Source: Flavobacterium sp. UBA4098 (GTDB taxonomy: Bacteria > Bacteroidota > Bacteroidia > Flavobacteriales > Flavobacteriaceae). Taken from it: a stretch of DNA of 64,000 nt. The stretch is from assembly GCA_002382495.1 (NCBI GenBank), contig DFXW01000041.1:1-64000 (forward strand). The letters are read 5' to 3'. The notes under the pieces were generated by a model. It did no database searches, was not told the origin of the DNA, and was given only the letters and a program-made list of their open reading frames with translations. The number at the start of each line of letters is the position of its first letter. Position 1 is the first letter of the stretch. Positions 42,770 through 52,259 of this stretch are shown in pieces. Both the position numbers and the translations under genes were made by a program.

Positions 42770-45604
42770 TTATAAGTTAATAGACAGGCTTACAAAATAG
42801 GTTCTTCCGTAGCCATAAAAATAGCTGTTGCCAAAGTTGGGTGTTCCGCTAGAAACTTCTTGGTCTCGTTGCCTAAAATTGGCATTACGAGCCTGTTCGA
42901 AACCGCCAGTTTTGAAAGAAGTATCCAAAAGATTATTAATGCTACAAAACAAATTCAAGTTCTTTTTGAAGATCCGCCACGATTTTCCTCCAACCAAATT
43001 CAATAATAAAACAGGAGTTAGTTCTTCTTGACGGAGCAACTCTCGTCCTCGTTCCTCTGAGGCTTCTGGAAAAGGTAATCCGCTTGCCGGATTGGTAAAA
43101 AACACAGAAGTCCTGGCGATAGGCGAGATGTCGATATAGCGAGTAGTTAAATAATTTACATTCGTACTTACCCACCAATATTTTGGATTTCGGTATTCCA
43201 ATCCAAATGAATAGGCTTGTTGAGGCGTTCCTGCTTGACGGTAGTTTTTGAGTGTTGCGGTGCCAAAATCAAAAACAGGCAGGCTGTTTTCGGCAGACGC
43301 TTTGGAATCGTTAGTAATAGTTACATTGGGATTACTAGCGTAACGATAATCGCCAAAACCCGCTGCCAAATTAGTTTTTAAAGTGGGGTCTATTTGGTAT
43401 TCCCAACTCAGTTCGGCTCCCCAATTGGTTTTATCTAAATGAGTTAATGTTTGGCTTACAAACGCATTGGTGCTGTTGTTACCCGCACCGTTGTCAAAAA
43501 TTCCTTCTGCATAAAAAAAGGAGTTTTCTGTTGCCTTTTTAATTAGGTTATAATAGCCCGTGAGTCTCATTTTTAGCTTTGGCGAACGATAGACATAACT
43601 CGCGTCCAAACCGCTATTGCTCTCGCTTTCTAATCCATCTACCACCGAATTATTGAGTCTCGAATTGGGAAAAACAGCTCTCAAATTTGGGGCTTTGGAA
43701 GCGTGGGAGCCATTGAACAGTAGCAATTGTTTTCCGGATAATTTCCAAGTAAGCCCGCCTTTAAAACCAAAATTTTCAAACCGAATTATTGGGCCTTTGC
43801 CAAAGGAATTGGTTGGATAAATTCCGTTTCTATACAACCCTTCTCGTTGATAAGACGAAGTCGAATACTCCTGAGCCAAGTAAAAATCAATTTTTTGATA
43901 TCGAAATTGGAATTGGGTAAAGCCTTCTAATCGATCACCCATTACATTAAAATTATAGCCATAAGCATCGCCTACTTTTACTCGTCGATTGGGCTGGTTC
44001 AAATCTGATTGCGCTTGATCCCCTTTGTAAAACACATCGACATCTTCAAAATACAATCCGCCTAATAAATCCAAAACGGTTTGGTAGTTATGGGAGTGTA
44101 ATTTATGAAATGAAACTCCTGCAGTAAGCCGAATATTTTCCTTTAAATCGGTATTCAAGAGCGCATTGAAAGCAAGGGTTTGATCGTCTGTTCGGTCTTC
44201 GTAAAGAATGTACTTGCTTTGGGTGGGTTCATACCCTACAATTTTTCCATATGCATTTACAATTGGGGTTTGGTTGGCTTTATAAAGCGCTTCCCAATCC
44301 ATTTGCGGCTGTGCCAAAAAAAGAGATTTACTAAGTGCCGCATTCGCCAAGTCGGGCGTAAAAGCCCCCGAAAATTCCCCCTCATCTTTGGCGTATAATG
44401 AACTAAAGTAACTGGGCATTTTTTGATAATGAGAGGGAATGGGGCTGTTGGTGTTTTGATGGTCAATGGCGCTATTGCCGATTTTTCCAAATTGATACAA
44501 AACACCCAAATTAAGTTGGGTGACAGCATTAATTTTGAAATAATCATTCAGCATGAACACAGGCTCTTCGACAGTTTTAATTCTAGAATTCCGTTGTTTT
44601 CCATTTTGATAACCCCAATACGAATTGTAGTGCAGTGAAGTTAATGCCGTAACCTCATCGGTATTGGGTGAATTTTTCCCGCGGGAATTTGGGGTGTACA
44701 ATACCGTTAAGTTGATTGAATTTCGATTAGTGAGTTTTTTTTCGACGCTGGCAAATAACGAATTCGCATCATACATTGCACCGTCAAAATAGCCTTCCTT
44801 AGCGTAGCGCTTTCCTACTGAGAAAACCAATGCCCAGCCTTTTTCATTCATTCCCGAGGCATAGCTAATCATAGCTCTTCCTTGGTAGTTGGTGTTGGTT
44901 CCTGACAAAGATATCCGAGTCCCTTTCCGGTAGGTTGAAGCTTGCGTGCTAATATGTTGCGTGCCTAAAATACCTCCAAAGGCATAATCGGAAGGGCTGG
45001 TGCCAATGGCGATTTCTTGATTTCGCAACACGTCGTTGATCCCGCCAAAATCGCTCCATTGCGGTCTGCCGTCATATATTTTATTCATCACAAGGCCGTT
45101 AATCATCAGCTTTGCGTATTGGCTGTCAAGGCCTCGTATTCGAAAACGAGCTTGCCCCCAATTGAATGCGGCCGCTTGTTGAAACGCATCTTTAGATGCG
45201 AGCAACATACTTGAAGTGCTTTCGGAACCACCGTTATCTTCCAAATCAGTATCTACGATTGAAATAACGGCTGCTTGTTCAAGGGTTTCGTTATCTTCCT
45301 CCAAAGGAATTGTTCCTAAGTCAATTAGTTGGTCTTTGAAAATCTGAACAGGAATTAACTTGTCTTTGTATCCTTGATTATGGAAAAGGATAAAGTGCTT
45401 TCCTTGTACATCTGATTTGAATTGGAATTTTCCATCGGGAGAGGAGAGTTGCAGGATATTCGTATTTTGAATACTTACAACAACATTGGCTAATGGATTT
45501 TGCGATTTGGGATCAATAATTTTTCCAGAAATGACCGTTTCTTTTTGAGCAAAAAGCAAATAAGGGCATATCAGAAAAAACAGCTTGGGGCAGAAGTTTT
45601 TCAT
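42770..45604 (-). CDS. TonB-dependent outer-membrane receptor
   Basis: A 944-residue receptor with a signal peptide (MKNFCPKLFFLICPYLLFAQ), a carboxypeptidase-regulatory-like domain (about 24-110, VISGKIIDPKSQNPLANVVV), a plug domain (about 130-235, RFRIRGLDSQYAKLMINGLVMN) and a large beta-barrel that ends in a C-terminal aromatic strand (YFYGYGRTYFVSLSINL). Residues of the barrel do not reveal the ligand. It is not a typical SusC and no SusD follows; a DUF5689 lipoprotein takes that place. Confidence 0.93.
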   Translation of the reverse strand: MKNFCPKLFFLICPYLLFAQKETVISGKIIDPKSQNPLANVVVSIQNTNILQLSSPDGKFQFKSDVQGKHFILFHNQGYKDKLIPVQIFKDQLIDLGTIPLEEDNETLEQAAVISIVDTDLEDNGGSESTSSMLLASKDAFQQAAAFNWGQARFRIRGLDSQYAKLMINGLVMNKIYDGRPQWSDFGGINDVLRNQEIAIGTSPSDYAFGGILGTQHISTQASTYRKGTRISLSGTNTNYQGRAMISYASGMNEKGWALVFSVGKRYAKEGYFDGAMYDANSLFASVEKKLTNRNSINLTVLYTPNSRGKNSPNTDEVTALTSLHYNSYWGYQNGKQRNSRIKTVEEPVFMLNDYFKINAVTQLNLGVLYQFGKIGNSAIDHQNTNSPIPSHYQKMPSYFSSLYAKDEGEFSGAFTPDLANAALSKSLFLAQPQMDWEALYKANQTPIVNAYGKIVGYEPTQSKYILYEDRTDDQTLAFNALLNTDLKENIRLTAGVSFHKLHSHNYQTVLDLLGGLYFEDVDVFYKGDQAQSDLNQPNRRVKVGDAYGYNFNVMGDRLEGFTQFQFRYQKIDFYLAQEYSTSSYQREGLYRNGIYPTNSFGKGPIIRFENFGFKGGLTWKLSGKQLLLFNGSHASKAPNLRAVFPNSRLNNSVVDGLESESNSGLDASYVYRSPKLKMRLTGYYNLIKKATENSFFYAEGIFDNGAGNNSTNAFVSQTLTHLDKTNWGAELSWEYQIDPTLKTNLAAGFGDYRYASNPNVTITNDSKASAENSLPVFDFGTATLKNYRQAGTPQQAYSFGLEYRNPKYWWVSTNVNYLTTRYIDISPIARTSVFFTNPASGLPFPEASEERGRELLRQEELTPVLLLNLVGGKSWRIFKKNLNLFCSINNLLDTSFKTGGFEQARNANFRQRDQEVSSGTPNFGNSYFYGYGRTYFVSLSINL

Positions 45605-45748
45605 TCGATTTGGGATTAAAATATAAACTAACCTTTTCAGAACAATTAGGGCATTACTGTCTTGAAAAGCAAATACTTAAAAAAGGAAACGGTTTTATCT
45701 TTTCCAATTTGAAGTTAAAAATAGTAAAAAAATGGATTTGTTTGTTTT

Positions 45749-46960
45749 TTACTCTGCCGTTTTGATTTTGGAGACCATAAACGAAATGAATACACCAAAA
45801 ACCCCAATGAAAGCAAAAGAAAATTGCAATCCAAAAGCTTCGGCAATGTAGCCAATTATAGGCGGACCCATTAAAAAACCTAAGAAACTTACGCTTGAAA
45901 CCGCAGTTAAGGCTTCGCCAGTAGGAATTTCAGGATGCTTGCCGGCAATACTGTAGAGCGTAGGAATAATGGTGGAAACACCCAATCCCACAAACATAAA
46001 CGCAAGGGTGCAAGGAACAATATAGGGAAAAAATACGGCTGTAAATAGACCTGCAGAAATGACTACGCCACTAATTTGCATCACTTTTTTTCGACCAAAT
46101 TTTAAAATAAATCGATCGCCTAAAAAACGACCACTGGCCATCATAATCATAAAGGAAGTATAACCTAAAATTACCAAGGGTCCAGGAGCTTTTACAACAT
46201 CTTTAAAGTATACTCCGCTCCAGTCAAACATGACGCCTTCGCTTGCCATACAGCAGAAACCGATGATGCCTAACCACAGCAACATTTTGTCGGGTTTTCT
46301 GAATCCTTTCTCTTTTTTAGGTTGCGGTTTTTCAACGGCTTTGATGAGGTATTTGATATTGAACGAAATCAACGATAAAACAAGAATGCCTACAATAGCA
46401 AAGTGTTGAAAAGGGGTTAGTTGTAAGGCCAACATTCCCAATCCGACAAAAGCGCCAGTGAAACCGGCCAAACTCCACATGCCATGGAATGAAGACATGA
46501 TAGTTCTCTTGAACAAGCCTTCGGTATAAACGCCTTGGGTGTTTACCGAAATATTGGATAAGTTGCCAAAAACACCAAAAAAGAACAAGCCTAAGGCTAG
46601 GGTCCAAGGATTGGAAGCCAAACCTAAGTTGGTTAAGCTGATGGCATACATGATAATAGCAAAAAGGAGGGTGCGATGACTTCCAAAACGAGTAACTAAT
46701 TTTCCAGAAACGGGCATCATTACCAATTGCCCTACAGGTACTGCAAATAGGATAGAACCTAAAGTCGCTTCGCTAAGATGTAAAGTAGTTTTGATGTCTG
46801 GAATTCGGCTGGCCCAAGAGGCAAAACACAAACCCATTCCGAAATAAAAGGAACCCACACCTAATCGGATTCTATTTAAGTACGATGCTTTGGCTTCGCG
46901 GTAGCTTTTTTTGTATTTCCCTTTGCCTTTGAATCGGCCTAAAAAGTTTAAATCTATCAA
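45749..46960 (-). CDS. MFS transporter
   Basis: A 403-residue inner-membrane transporter with about 12 predicted helices. The start SYLNRIRLGVGSFYFGMGLCFASWASRIPDIK and the loop 2-3 motif SGKLVTRFGSHRTLLF (MFS motif A type) identify the superfamily. Related proteins carry sugars or small solutes or are of unknown substrate. It stands alone between the TonB receptor and the oxidoreductase genes, all on minus. Confidence 0.88.
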   Translation of the reverse strand: MIDLNFLGRFKGKGKYKKSYREAKASYLNRIRLGVGSFYFGMGLCFASWASRIPDIKTTLHLSEATLGSILFAVPVGQLVMMPVSGKLVTRFGSHRTLLFAIIMYAISLTNLGLASNPWTLALGLFFFGVFGNLSNISVNTQGVYTEGLFKRTIMSSFHGMWSLAGFTGAFVGLGMLALQLTPFQHFAIVGILVLSLISFNIKYLIKAVEKPQPKKEKGFRKPDKMLLWLGIIGFCCMASEGVMFDWSGVYFKDVVKAPGPLVILGYTSFMIMMASGRFLGDRFILKFGRKKVMQISGVVISAGLFTAVFFPYIVPCTLAFMFVGLGVSTIIPTLYSIAGKHPEIPTGEALTAVSSVSFLGFLMGPPIIGYIAEAFGLQFSFAFIGVFGVFISFMVSKIKTAE

Positions 46961-47099
46961 AATGGTGTTTTTAGGGTTTCATTGTGTCAAAAATATAAAA
47001 ACACCGGATTCCATAGCGATAAATTTGAAATGACACAGAATTACAACGTTATTTGTTTATAAGTAGTGGTTTTTGAACACCCATTCAGAATTTGAATAT

Positions 47100-48143
47100 T
47101 TAGTCTATCGCAATCACTTTTTGTTGTGTATTGCTTTCAAGTGCAGCCTCAATAATTTGCATCACATGAGTCCCTTCTTGAGCGGTTACCGGTTCGGGTT
47201 TGTTTTCTACTATCGAATGGTATACCCCGTCAAAATAATCGTAATAATTGCCTTGCAGCGTTGGGATTTTTTCGCGGAAAATAGCTCCGTTTACCTCCGT
47301 ATGCAATAGACCTTCTTTTTCTTTGGGTTCGGTTCCCCAAGTGGTTAAGTTGGGTTTTTTTCCGAGTTTTAATTCGTCTTCTTGTACATCGCCACGGGGT
47401 TTTAAGAAAGACCCTTTTTTGCCATGTAGGACAAAAGACGGATTGGCTTCACGCACAAAAAATCCCGCTTTCAAACGCACTCTTTTGTTTGAATAATACA
47501 ATAAGATATCAATGTAATCGTCAACGATGGAATTTTCTCGCGTGATGCGAATATCAGCAAAAACGCTTTTGGGCATCCCAAACAAACACAAGGCTTGATC
47601 GATCAAATGCGGACCTAAATCTTTTAGTATTCCAGCGCCAGCATTGGCGGTTTCTTTATGAATTTTTGGACTTAAAATAGGATTGAAGCGATCAAAATGG
47701 AATTCGGCTTCTACTATGTCGCCCAAGAGTTTTTCATTCACTATTTTTTGAACGGTTTTGAAATCACTATCCCAACGTCTGTTTTGAAACACGGCTAGTT
47801 TTAACCCTTTGGCTTTTGCCAAAGCAGTCAATTCCTGCGCTTCGGCAACCGTGGTGGTAAAGGCTTTTTCGACCAAAGCATGTTTGCCGGCCAGTAATAC
47901 TTGTTTAGCAAAGTCAAAATGGGTTCCAACAGGCGTATTCACGACGATTAATTCGGCATCCGATTCTAAAACCGACTCTAAACTAGGATAGCTTGTCACT
48001 TCTGGATAATCCAATTGAATCAATTTTTTGCTTCTTTCCCAAGAGCCTAGTAATTCAAATCCTGGATGAAGATTCAAAAAAGGTGCGTGAAAGACTTTGC
48101 CAGACATGCCGTAAGAGAGTAGGGCGGTTTTGATTTTTTGCAT
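47100..48143 (-). CDS. Gfo/Idh/MocA family oxidoreductase
   Basis: A 347-residue NAD(P)-dependent sugar or inositol dehydrogenase-like enzyme. The start is ATG 48143 (MQKIKTALLSYGMSGKVFHAPFL). The Rossmann region is TALLSYGMSGKVFHA, the family motif EKAFTTTVAEAQEL gives the catalytic-site lysine (VEKAF), and the C-terminal domain has AGAGILKDLGPHLIDQALCLFG with the conserved aspartate and histidine. The substrate is unknown. Located alone, upstream of the MFS gene on the same strand. Confidence 0.92.
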   Translation of the reverse strand: MQKIKTALLSYGMSGKVFHAPFLNLHPGFELLGSWERSKKLIQLDYPEVTSYPSLESVLESDAELIVVNTPVGTHFDFAKQVLLAGKHALVEKAFTTTVAEAQELTALAKAKGLKLAVFQNRRWDSDFKTVQKIVNEKLLGDIVEAEFHFDRFNPILSPKIHKETANAGAGILKDLGPHLIDQALCLFGMPKSVFADIRITRENSIVDDYIDILLYYSNKRVRLKAGFFVREANPSFVLHGKKGSFLKPRGDVQEDELKLGKKPNLTTWGTEPKEKEGLLHTEVNGAIFREKIPTLQGNYYDYFDGVYHSIVENKPEPVTAQEGTHVMQIIEAALESNTQQKVIAID

Positions 48144-48219
48144 GATTTGTTGTTTTGAATGCAAATGCAAAGTAAAGTTTTTTTCCGCCGCTAAGGGGTA
48201 AAATGAAGAAGATTTTGAG

Positions 48220-48256
48220 ATTCGTGATTCGAAAACCGTGATTCGTAATTCGAAAA
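48220..48256. repeat. Paired ATTCGTNATTCGAAAA repeats
   Basis: ATTCGTGATTCGAAAA at 48220-48235 and ATTCGTAATTCGAAAA at 48241-48256 differ at one base, with a 21-bp period. They lie in the intergenic gap between the divergent oxidoreductase and rseP genes. Similar ATTCG strings occur in flavobacterial intergenic DNA, as far as I recall. Confidence 0.6.
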
Positions 48257-48313
48257 TAGGACTTCGTTAATTGAATTAACAAACTTTTAGCAGCCTATGG
48301 CTTTTTAAAGTAT

Positions 48314-48342
48314 TTGAAATAGAAAAGAAAACCCTATTTTTG
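48314..48342 (+). promoter_or_regulatory. Bacteroidota-type promoter of rseP
   Basis: TTG at 48314-48316 and TATTTTTG at 48335-48342, spacing 18 bp, 29 bp before the ATG. Confidence 0.63.
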
Positions 48343-48371
48343 TGCATCAAAATTAGAATTAAACCCACAAT

Positions 48372-49715
48372 ATGGACATAGTTATCAAGCTTTCACAATT
48401 TTTAATGAGTTTATCATTACTAATTATTTTACACGAATTAGGACATTTTATTCCTGCCAAATTATTCAAAACAAGAGTAGAGAAATTCTACTTGTTTTTT
48501 GATGTTAAATACTCTCTTTTAAAGAAAAAAATTGGCGAAACTGAATACGGAATTGGGTGGTTGCCTTTGGGTGGTTATGTAAAAATTTCGGGTATGATTG
48601 ACGAAAGTATGGACAAGGAACAAATGGCTTTGCCACCTCAGCCATGGGAGTTTCGTTCCAAACCAGCTTGGCAACGTTTGATTATTATGTTAGGCGGGGT
48701 AACGGTGAATTTTATTTTGGCTTTTATCATTTATATCGGGATGGCCTTTGCTTATGGCGAAATGTTTGTGGCTACCGAGGATTTGAAAGACGGATTGTTA
48801 ATTGAGAACCCAGTGATGCAAAAAGCAGGATTTCAAACTGGAGATAAAATCATCGCGATTGATGGCGAAAAAGTAGTGAAATTTGACAACCAAATGAACT
48901 CCAAAATCGTCATGGCAAAACAAGTTTTGATTGAACGTGGCGGCCTTCAAAAAACAATTACGATGCCTGTAGATTTTGTAGATCAATTGTCAAAAATTGA
49001 AAAAGTTTCTTTGGCTACTATTCGAATGCCGTTTGTAGTAGGCGCTGTTTCAGAGGGATCCAAAAACTCGACTTTGCAGCCTAAAGATATTGTGTTGCGT
49101 TTGAATGAAGAGCCAGCCAAATACTTAGACCAAGCCAAAACTATTTTGGAAAAAAACAAAAACAAGTTGATTGTTGCTGGCGTTTTGAGAAATGGAAAAG
49201 ACATTCAAGTGCCTATTCAGGTTGATGCGGATGGTAAATTAGGAGTTCAATTAGGCGGTTTGGATTTAGAATCCTTAGAACAACTAGGCTATTATAAAGT
49301 GAGCAAACAAGAGTTTGGTTTCTTTGAATCGTTCCCAGTTGGTATTCAAAAAGGAGCCGATCAATTAGTAGGTTATGGCAAGCAATTGAAGATGATTTTC
49401 AATCCAGAAACTAAAGCTTACAAACAAGTGGGAGGCTTTGCAGCTATATTTAATATTTTTCCAAGTACCTGGAGTTGGGAAGTGTTTTGGAACATCACGG
49501 CTTTGTTATCGATTATGTTGGGAGTAATGAACTTATTACCTATTCCTGCACTAGACGGTGGGCATGTGGTATTCTTATTGTTTGAAATTATCAGCGGCAA
49601 GAAGCCAAGCGAAAAATTCTTAGAAAACGCACAAATGGTTGGTATTGTTTTACTTATCAGTTTGTTGTTATTTGCTAACGGAAATGATATTTATAAGGCA
49701 ATTGTAGGCAAGTAA
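48372..49715 (+). CDS. rseP: RIP metalloprotease RseP (site-2 protease family, M50B)
   Basis: A 447-residue intramembrane zinc protease. The zinc motif HELGH is at residues 21-25 in the first helix, and the C-terminal NLLPIPALDGGHV motif supplies the third ligand. PDZ-like domains lie between (about 130-310, AGFQTGDKIIAIDGEKV). Site-2 proteases cut membrane-bound anti-sigma factors in the envelope stress response. No sigma or anti-sigma gene is beside it here. It has its own promoter. Confidence 0.95.
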   Translation: MDIVIKLSQFLMSLSLLIILHELGHFIPAKLFKTRVEKFYLFFDVKYSLLKKKIGETEYGIGWLPLGGYVKISGMIDESMDKEQMALPPQPWEFRSKPAWQRLIIMLGGVTVNFILAFIIYIGMAFAYGEMFVATEDLKDGLLIENPVMQKAGFQTGDKIIAIDGEKVVKFDNQMNSKIVMAKQVLIERGGLQKTITMPVDFVDQLSKIEKVSLATIRMPFVVGAVSEGSKNSTLQPKDIVLRLNEEPAKYLDQAKTILEKNKNKLIVAGVLRNGKDIQVPIQVDADGKLGVQLGGLDLESLEQLGYYKVSKQEFGFFESFPVGIQKGADQLVGYGKQLKMIFNPETKAYKQVGGFAAIFNIFPSTWSWEVFWNITALLSIMLGVMNLLPIPALDGGHVVFLLFEIISGKKPSEKFLENAQMVGIVLLISLLLFANGNDIYKAIVGK

Positions 49716-49799
49716 ATTTTTTTTAAAATTTACGGCTAATTATTTGCGAAAAACAATTTTAGCCCTATATTTGCACCGCTTTAAAAGTGAAATACACTT

Positions 49800-49873
49800 T
49801 CCTCCTTAGCTCAGTTGGTTAGAGCATCTGACTGTTAATCAGAGGGTCCTTGGTTCGAGCCCAAGAGGGGGAG
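49800..49873 (+). tRNA. tRNA-Asn (GTT)
   Basis: A complete 74-nt cloverleaf. Acceptor TCCTCCT / AGGGGGA, D arm AGCTCAGTTGGTTAGAGC, anticodon arm TCTGA-CTGTTAA-TCAGA with anticodon GTT, T arm CTTGG-TTCGAGC-CCAAG. Discriminator base is G; CCA is not encoded. A hairpin terminator follows 11 bp later. Confidence 0.97.
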
Positions 49874-49884
49874 CAAAAAGCAGA

Positions 49885-49916
49885 AAGCCTTTACAGCAAT
49901 GTAAGGGCTTTTTTAT
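49885..49916 (+). terminator. Terminator of tRNA-Asn
   Basis: An 11-bp stem AAGCCTTTACA / TGTAAGGGCTT (one T-G pair) with a GCAA loop, followed by a T-run. Confidence 0.85.
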
Positions 49917-49986
49917 ATAACACTTGAATGGTTTGTTTTACTTAGGTTGAGTTTTTTGATTAAATTTATGACCTATTTCTAACCTT

Positions 49987-50802
49987 GTGATCAAAACAAT
50001 AACTCCAAATTCTCCGATTTTGAAAAAGTACATTGAGTGCTTTTATATTTATGAGGGTAAATCCAACTCAAAATACACTTACGTAGCTTTTCCTCATTAT
50101 AATACAGGCCTGTCATTTTTTAAAAACACAACAATAAAAAGACACCAAAGGAGTTTAGAGATTTCAGAAAGCACTACTACTGGTCTTCATATTGAAATAT
50201 TGGGTAAATATATTAGTCCTGTTGTAATACAATTAGACGGATTAATTCGTGAAATTTCAATTATATTTAAACCTCTTGGAATTAATCGCTTTATAAAGGA
50301 TAATTATCAATCAATTGCTCCTAATTTTACTCAAGAATTTACAAATAGCGTTTGGCGTCATTTTGGAGAAGACCTTTTTTCAGGAGGAGACGATTTAAAT
50401 AAATTAGAATCGTTTTTACTTTCTCAATTTTCAGAGAATCAAGATTTGATCGCTATCGAAGAGTCTCTTAAATTATTAGAAAAAGGGAACGATCAAACAA
50501 CTATTGATACTATCGCTTCCAAAGTAGGATTAAACTTAAAAACTTTTCAGAGGCATTTCAACAAACATATGGGCTGTAGTCCTATTGAATATCGAAGAAT
50601 ATGCAGATTCAGAAATTCTTTAAATAGCAAGCTCAATAGTTTTGAATTAAAAAATTTAACCGATATAACTTATGAAGAAGGGTACTATGACCAGTCCTAT
50701 TTCATTAAGGAATTCAGGAAACTTACCAATCATAACCCGAAAGACTTTTTTAAAGCAACAAGCAAAGTAGATGGTGATAAGATAGTTTGGGAATTAAAGT
50801 AG
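49987..50802 (+). CDS. AraC family transcriptional regulator
   Basis: A 271-residue regulator with a GTG start (no in-frame ATG fits the family N-terminus). The N-terminal 140 residues resemble the DUF6597-type sensing domain of AraC proteins (KKYIECFYIYEG, EILGKYISPVVIQLDG). The C-terminal double helix-turn-helix (about 165-262) has NLKTFQRHFNKHMGCSPIEYRR and DQSYFIKEFRKLTNHNPKDFF. It may control the small gene that follows 66 bp downstream. The ligand is unknown. Confidence 0.88.
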   Translation: MIKTITPNSPILKKYIECFYIYEGKSNSKYTYVAFPHYNTGLSFFKNTTIKRHQRSLEISESTTTGLHIEILGKYISPVVIQLDGLIREISIIFKPLGINRFIKDNYQSIAPNFTQEFTNSVWRHFGEDLFSGGDDLNKLESFLLSQFSENQDLIAIEESLKLLEKGNDQTTIDTIASKVGLNLKTFQRHFNKHMGCSPIEYRRICRFRNSLNSKLNSFELKNLTDITYEEGYYDQSYFIKEFRKLTNHNPKDFFKATSKVDGDKIVWELK

Positions 50803-50839
50803 TGTCTTAAAAGTACAATTTTGAATATTTTTTTGATTC

Positions 50840-50847
50840 TAATTTTG
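50840..50847 (+). promoter_or_regulatory. TAnnTTTG -7 box before the small membrane gene
   Basis: TAATTTTG with TTG at 50821-50823, only 16 bp apart, slightly short of the usual spacing, 22 bp before ATG 50869. Confidence 0.4.
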
Positions 50848-50868
50848 TATAAATCTAAATACATAATT

Positions 50869-51111
50869 ATGAAAACATCATTTAACAAATTTCTCTACAT
50901 CGGATTTATACTTTTAGGAGTATTCCAAGCGTTATTCTCCAAAGACTATATGCAAGCAGGTTCCTCTATAGGTATCGCTTTGGCTTTTGATCCGTTTGAT
51001 CAAGACCAAAAATGGAATGACAGACCGACTTGGCAAAAAGCTGTTTTATTCGTTCATTTAGGAGTAGCCGCTGCTTTATTAGGCTATGAAATAGGTTGGA
51101 ATGATAAATAA
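50869..51111 (+). CDS. Small hypothetical membrane protein
   Basis: An 80-residue protein starting at ATG 50869 (MKTSFNKFLYIGFILLGV). Two hydrophobic segments (about 8-24 and 56-73) flank a polar loop with FDPFDQDQKWNDRPTWQK. No family recognised. It follows the AraC regulator and precedes a convergent acetyltransferase gene by 7 bp. Confidence 0.7.
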   Translation: MKTSFNKFLYIGFILLGVFQALFSKDYMQAGSSIGIALAFDPFDQDQKWNDRPTWQKAVLFVHLGVAAALLGYEIGWNDK

Positions 51112-51118
51112 TAGTGGA

Positions 51119-51637
51119 TTACAACACTAACTTCATCATAATATCCGTTTGTGCTTCGTCGCCAAAGGCAAAGATATGTTTGTCGAAAGCGACGAAGCCA
51201 TTTTTGGTATAGAACCGAAGTGCGCGATGGTTTTCTTCCCAAACGCCTAACCAGATAAATTCTACTTTCTTTTGTTTGGCAATGGCCATAGCTTTTTCAA
51301 ACAACAATTGGCCCACTTGCTTTCCGTGGTAGTCTTGTAACACGTATATGCGTTCAATCTCTACTGAATTAGCGTCTTGAAGTTCCGTTTGTGCAGCCCC
51401 AAAATTGACTTTTAGGTAGCCAATTACGACTTCGTTTTGGGTCGCAAAATAAAATTCTGAGTTTGGGTTTTCGAGTTCAGCGGTGAGTTTTTCTAATGAA
51501 AAGCTAGTGGCTAAATAGGCATTCATACTTTCTTCTGAATCAGATTCAAAAAAAGTATCGTAAAAGGTTTTACGCCCAATTTCTTGTAAGGGAACCAATT
51601 GTTCCACCCCTATTTTTGTAATTTCAAAGGAATTCAT
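51119..51637 (-). CDS. GNAT family N-acetyltransferase
   Basis: A 172-residue acetyltransferase, start at ATG 51637 (MNSFEITKIGVEQLVPL). The acetyl-CoA loop is in IYVLQDYHGKQVGQLLFEKA (motif A, Q/RxxGxG/A form), followed by KKVEFIWLGVWEENHRALRFYTKNGF, the typical C-terminal GNAT stretch. The EIGRKTFYDTF start resembles the group that acetylates small amines or polyamines (PaiA/SpeG-like). Substrate unknown. Confidence 0.9.
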   Translation of the reverse strand: MNSFEITKIGVEQLVPLQEIGRKTFYDTFFESDSEESMNAYLATSFSLEKLTAELENPNSEFYFATQNEVVIGYLKVNFGAAQTELQDANSVEIERIYVLQDYHGKQVGQLLFEKAMAIAKQKKVEFIWLGVWEENHRALRFYTKNGFVAFDKHIFAFGDEAQTDIMMKLVL

Positions 51638-51692
51638 AGTCACAAATATAAAATATAATTTCATATATTTAGTGGCTTAAAAAGTATCGAAT

Positions 51693-52259
51693 TTGGAACC
51701 CAATACTGGAATATTTAGTAGAATGTTGGCCGGCGGAATTATTGATAATAACGATCCCGATTTACCGAAACTTTGGAAACAAGTTTCTCAAACCATCGCT
51801 TTGTCTTCAGCTTTGAATACGGCTACAGACACCAATCAAATTAGAACACAATTAAGCAAAATCATTGGCAGTGCTATTGACACAAGCACTATTGTTTTTG
51901 TGCCCTTTCATACTAATTTTGGCAAGCACACCACCATTGGAAAAAATGTTTTTATCAATCACGGTTGTTCGTTTTTAGACCTGGGCGGTATTACTATTGA
52001 AGACGATGTTTTGATAGGACCCAAGGTGAGTTTAATTACCGAAAATCACCCCGTAGATCCTGCCAATCGCAAGTCGTTGGACTTAGCCAAAATTGTCATT
52101 AAAAAGAACGCTTGGATAGGTGCAGGCGCCATTATTTTGCCGGGCGTAACCGTTGGTGAAAATGCTATTGTTGCCGCTGGTGCAGTCGTGAATAAAGACG
52201 TAGCCGATAATACCATTGTAGCGGGAGTACCTGCCAAAAAAATCAAAAACATACCTTAA
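51693..52259 (+). CDS. Hexapeptide-repeat sugar O-acetyltransferase (LbH family)
   Basis: A 188-residue trimeric left-handed beta-helix acyltransferase of the maltose/galactoside acetyltransferase type. The TTG start at 51693 keeps GIFSRMLAGGIIDNNDP, which aligns with the family N-terminus; ATG 51723 is the alternative. Hexapeptide repeats run about residues 85-180 (TTIGKNVFINHGC, IGAGAIILPGVTVGENAIVAAG), with the catalytic His in LITENHPVDP. Overlaps nothing and abuts the next gene directly. Confidence 0.9.
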   Translation: MEPNTGIFSRMLAGGIIDNNDPDLPKLWKQVSQTIALSSALNTATDTNQIRTQLSKIIGSAIDTSTIVFVPFHTNFGKHTTIGKNVFINHGCSFLDLGGITIEDDVLIGPKVSLITENHPVDPANRKSLDLAKIVIKKNAWIGAGAIILPGVTVGENAIVAAGAVVNKDVADNTIVAGVPAKKIKNIP

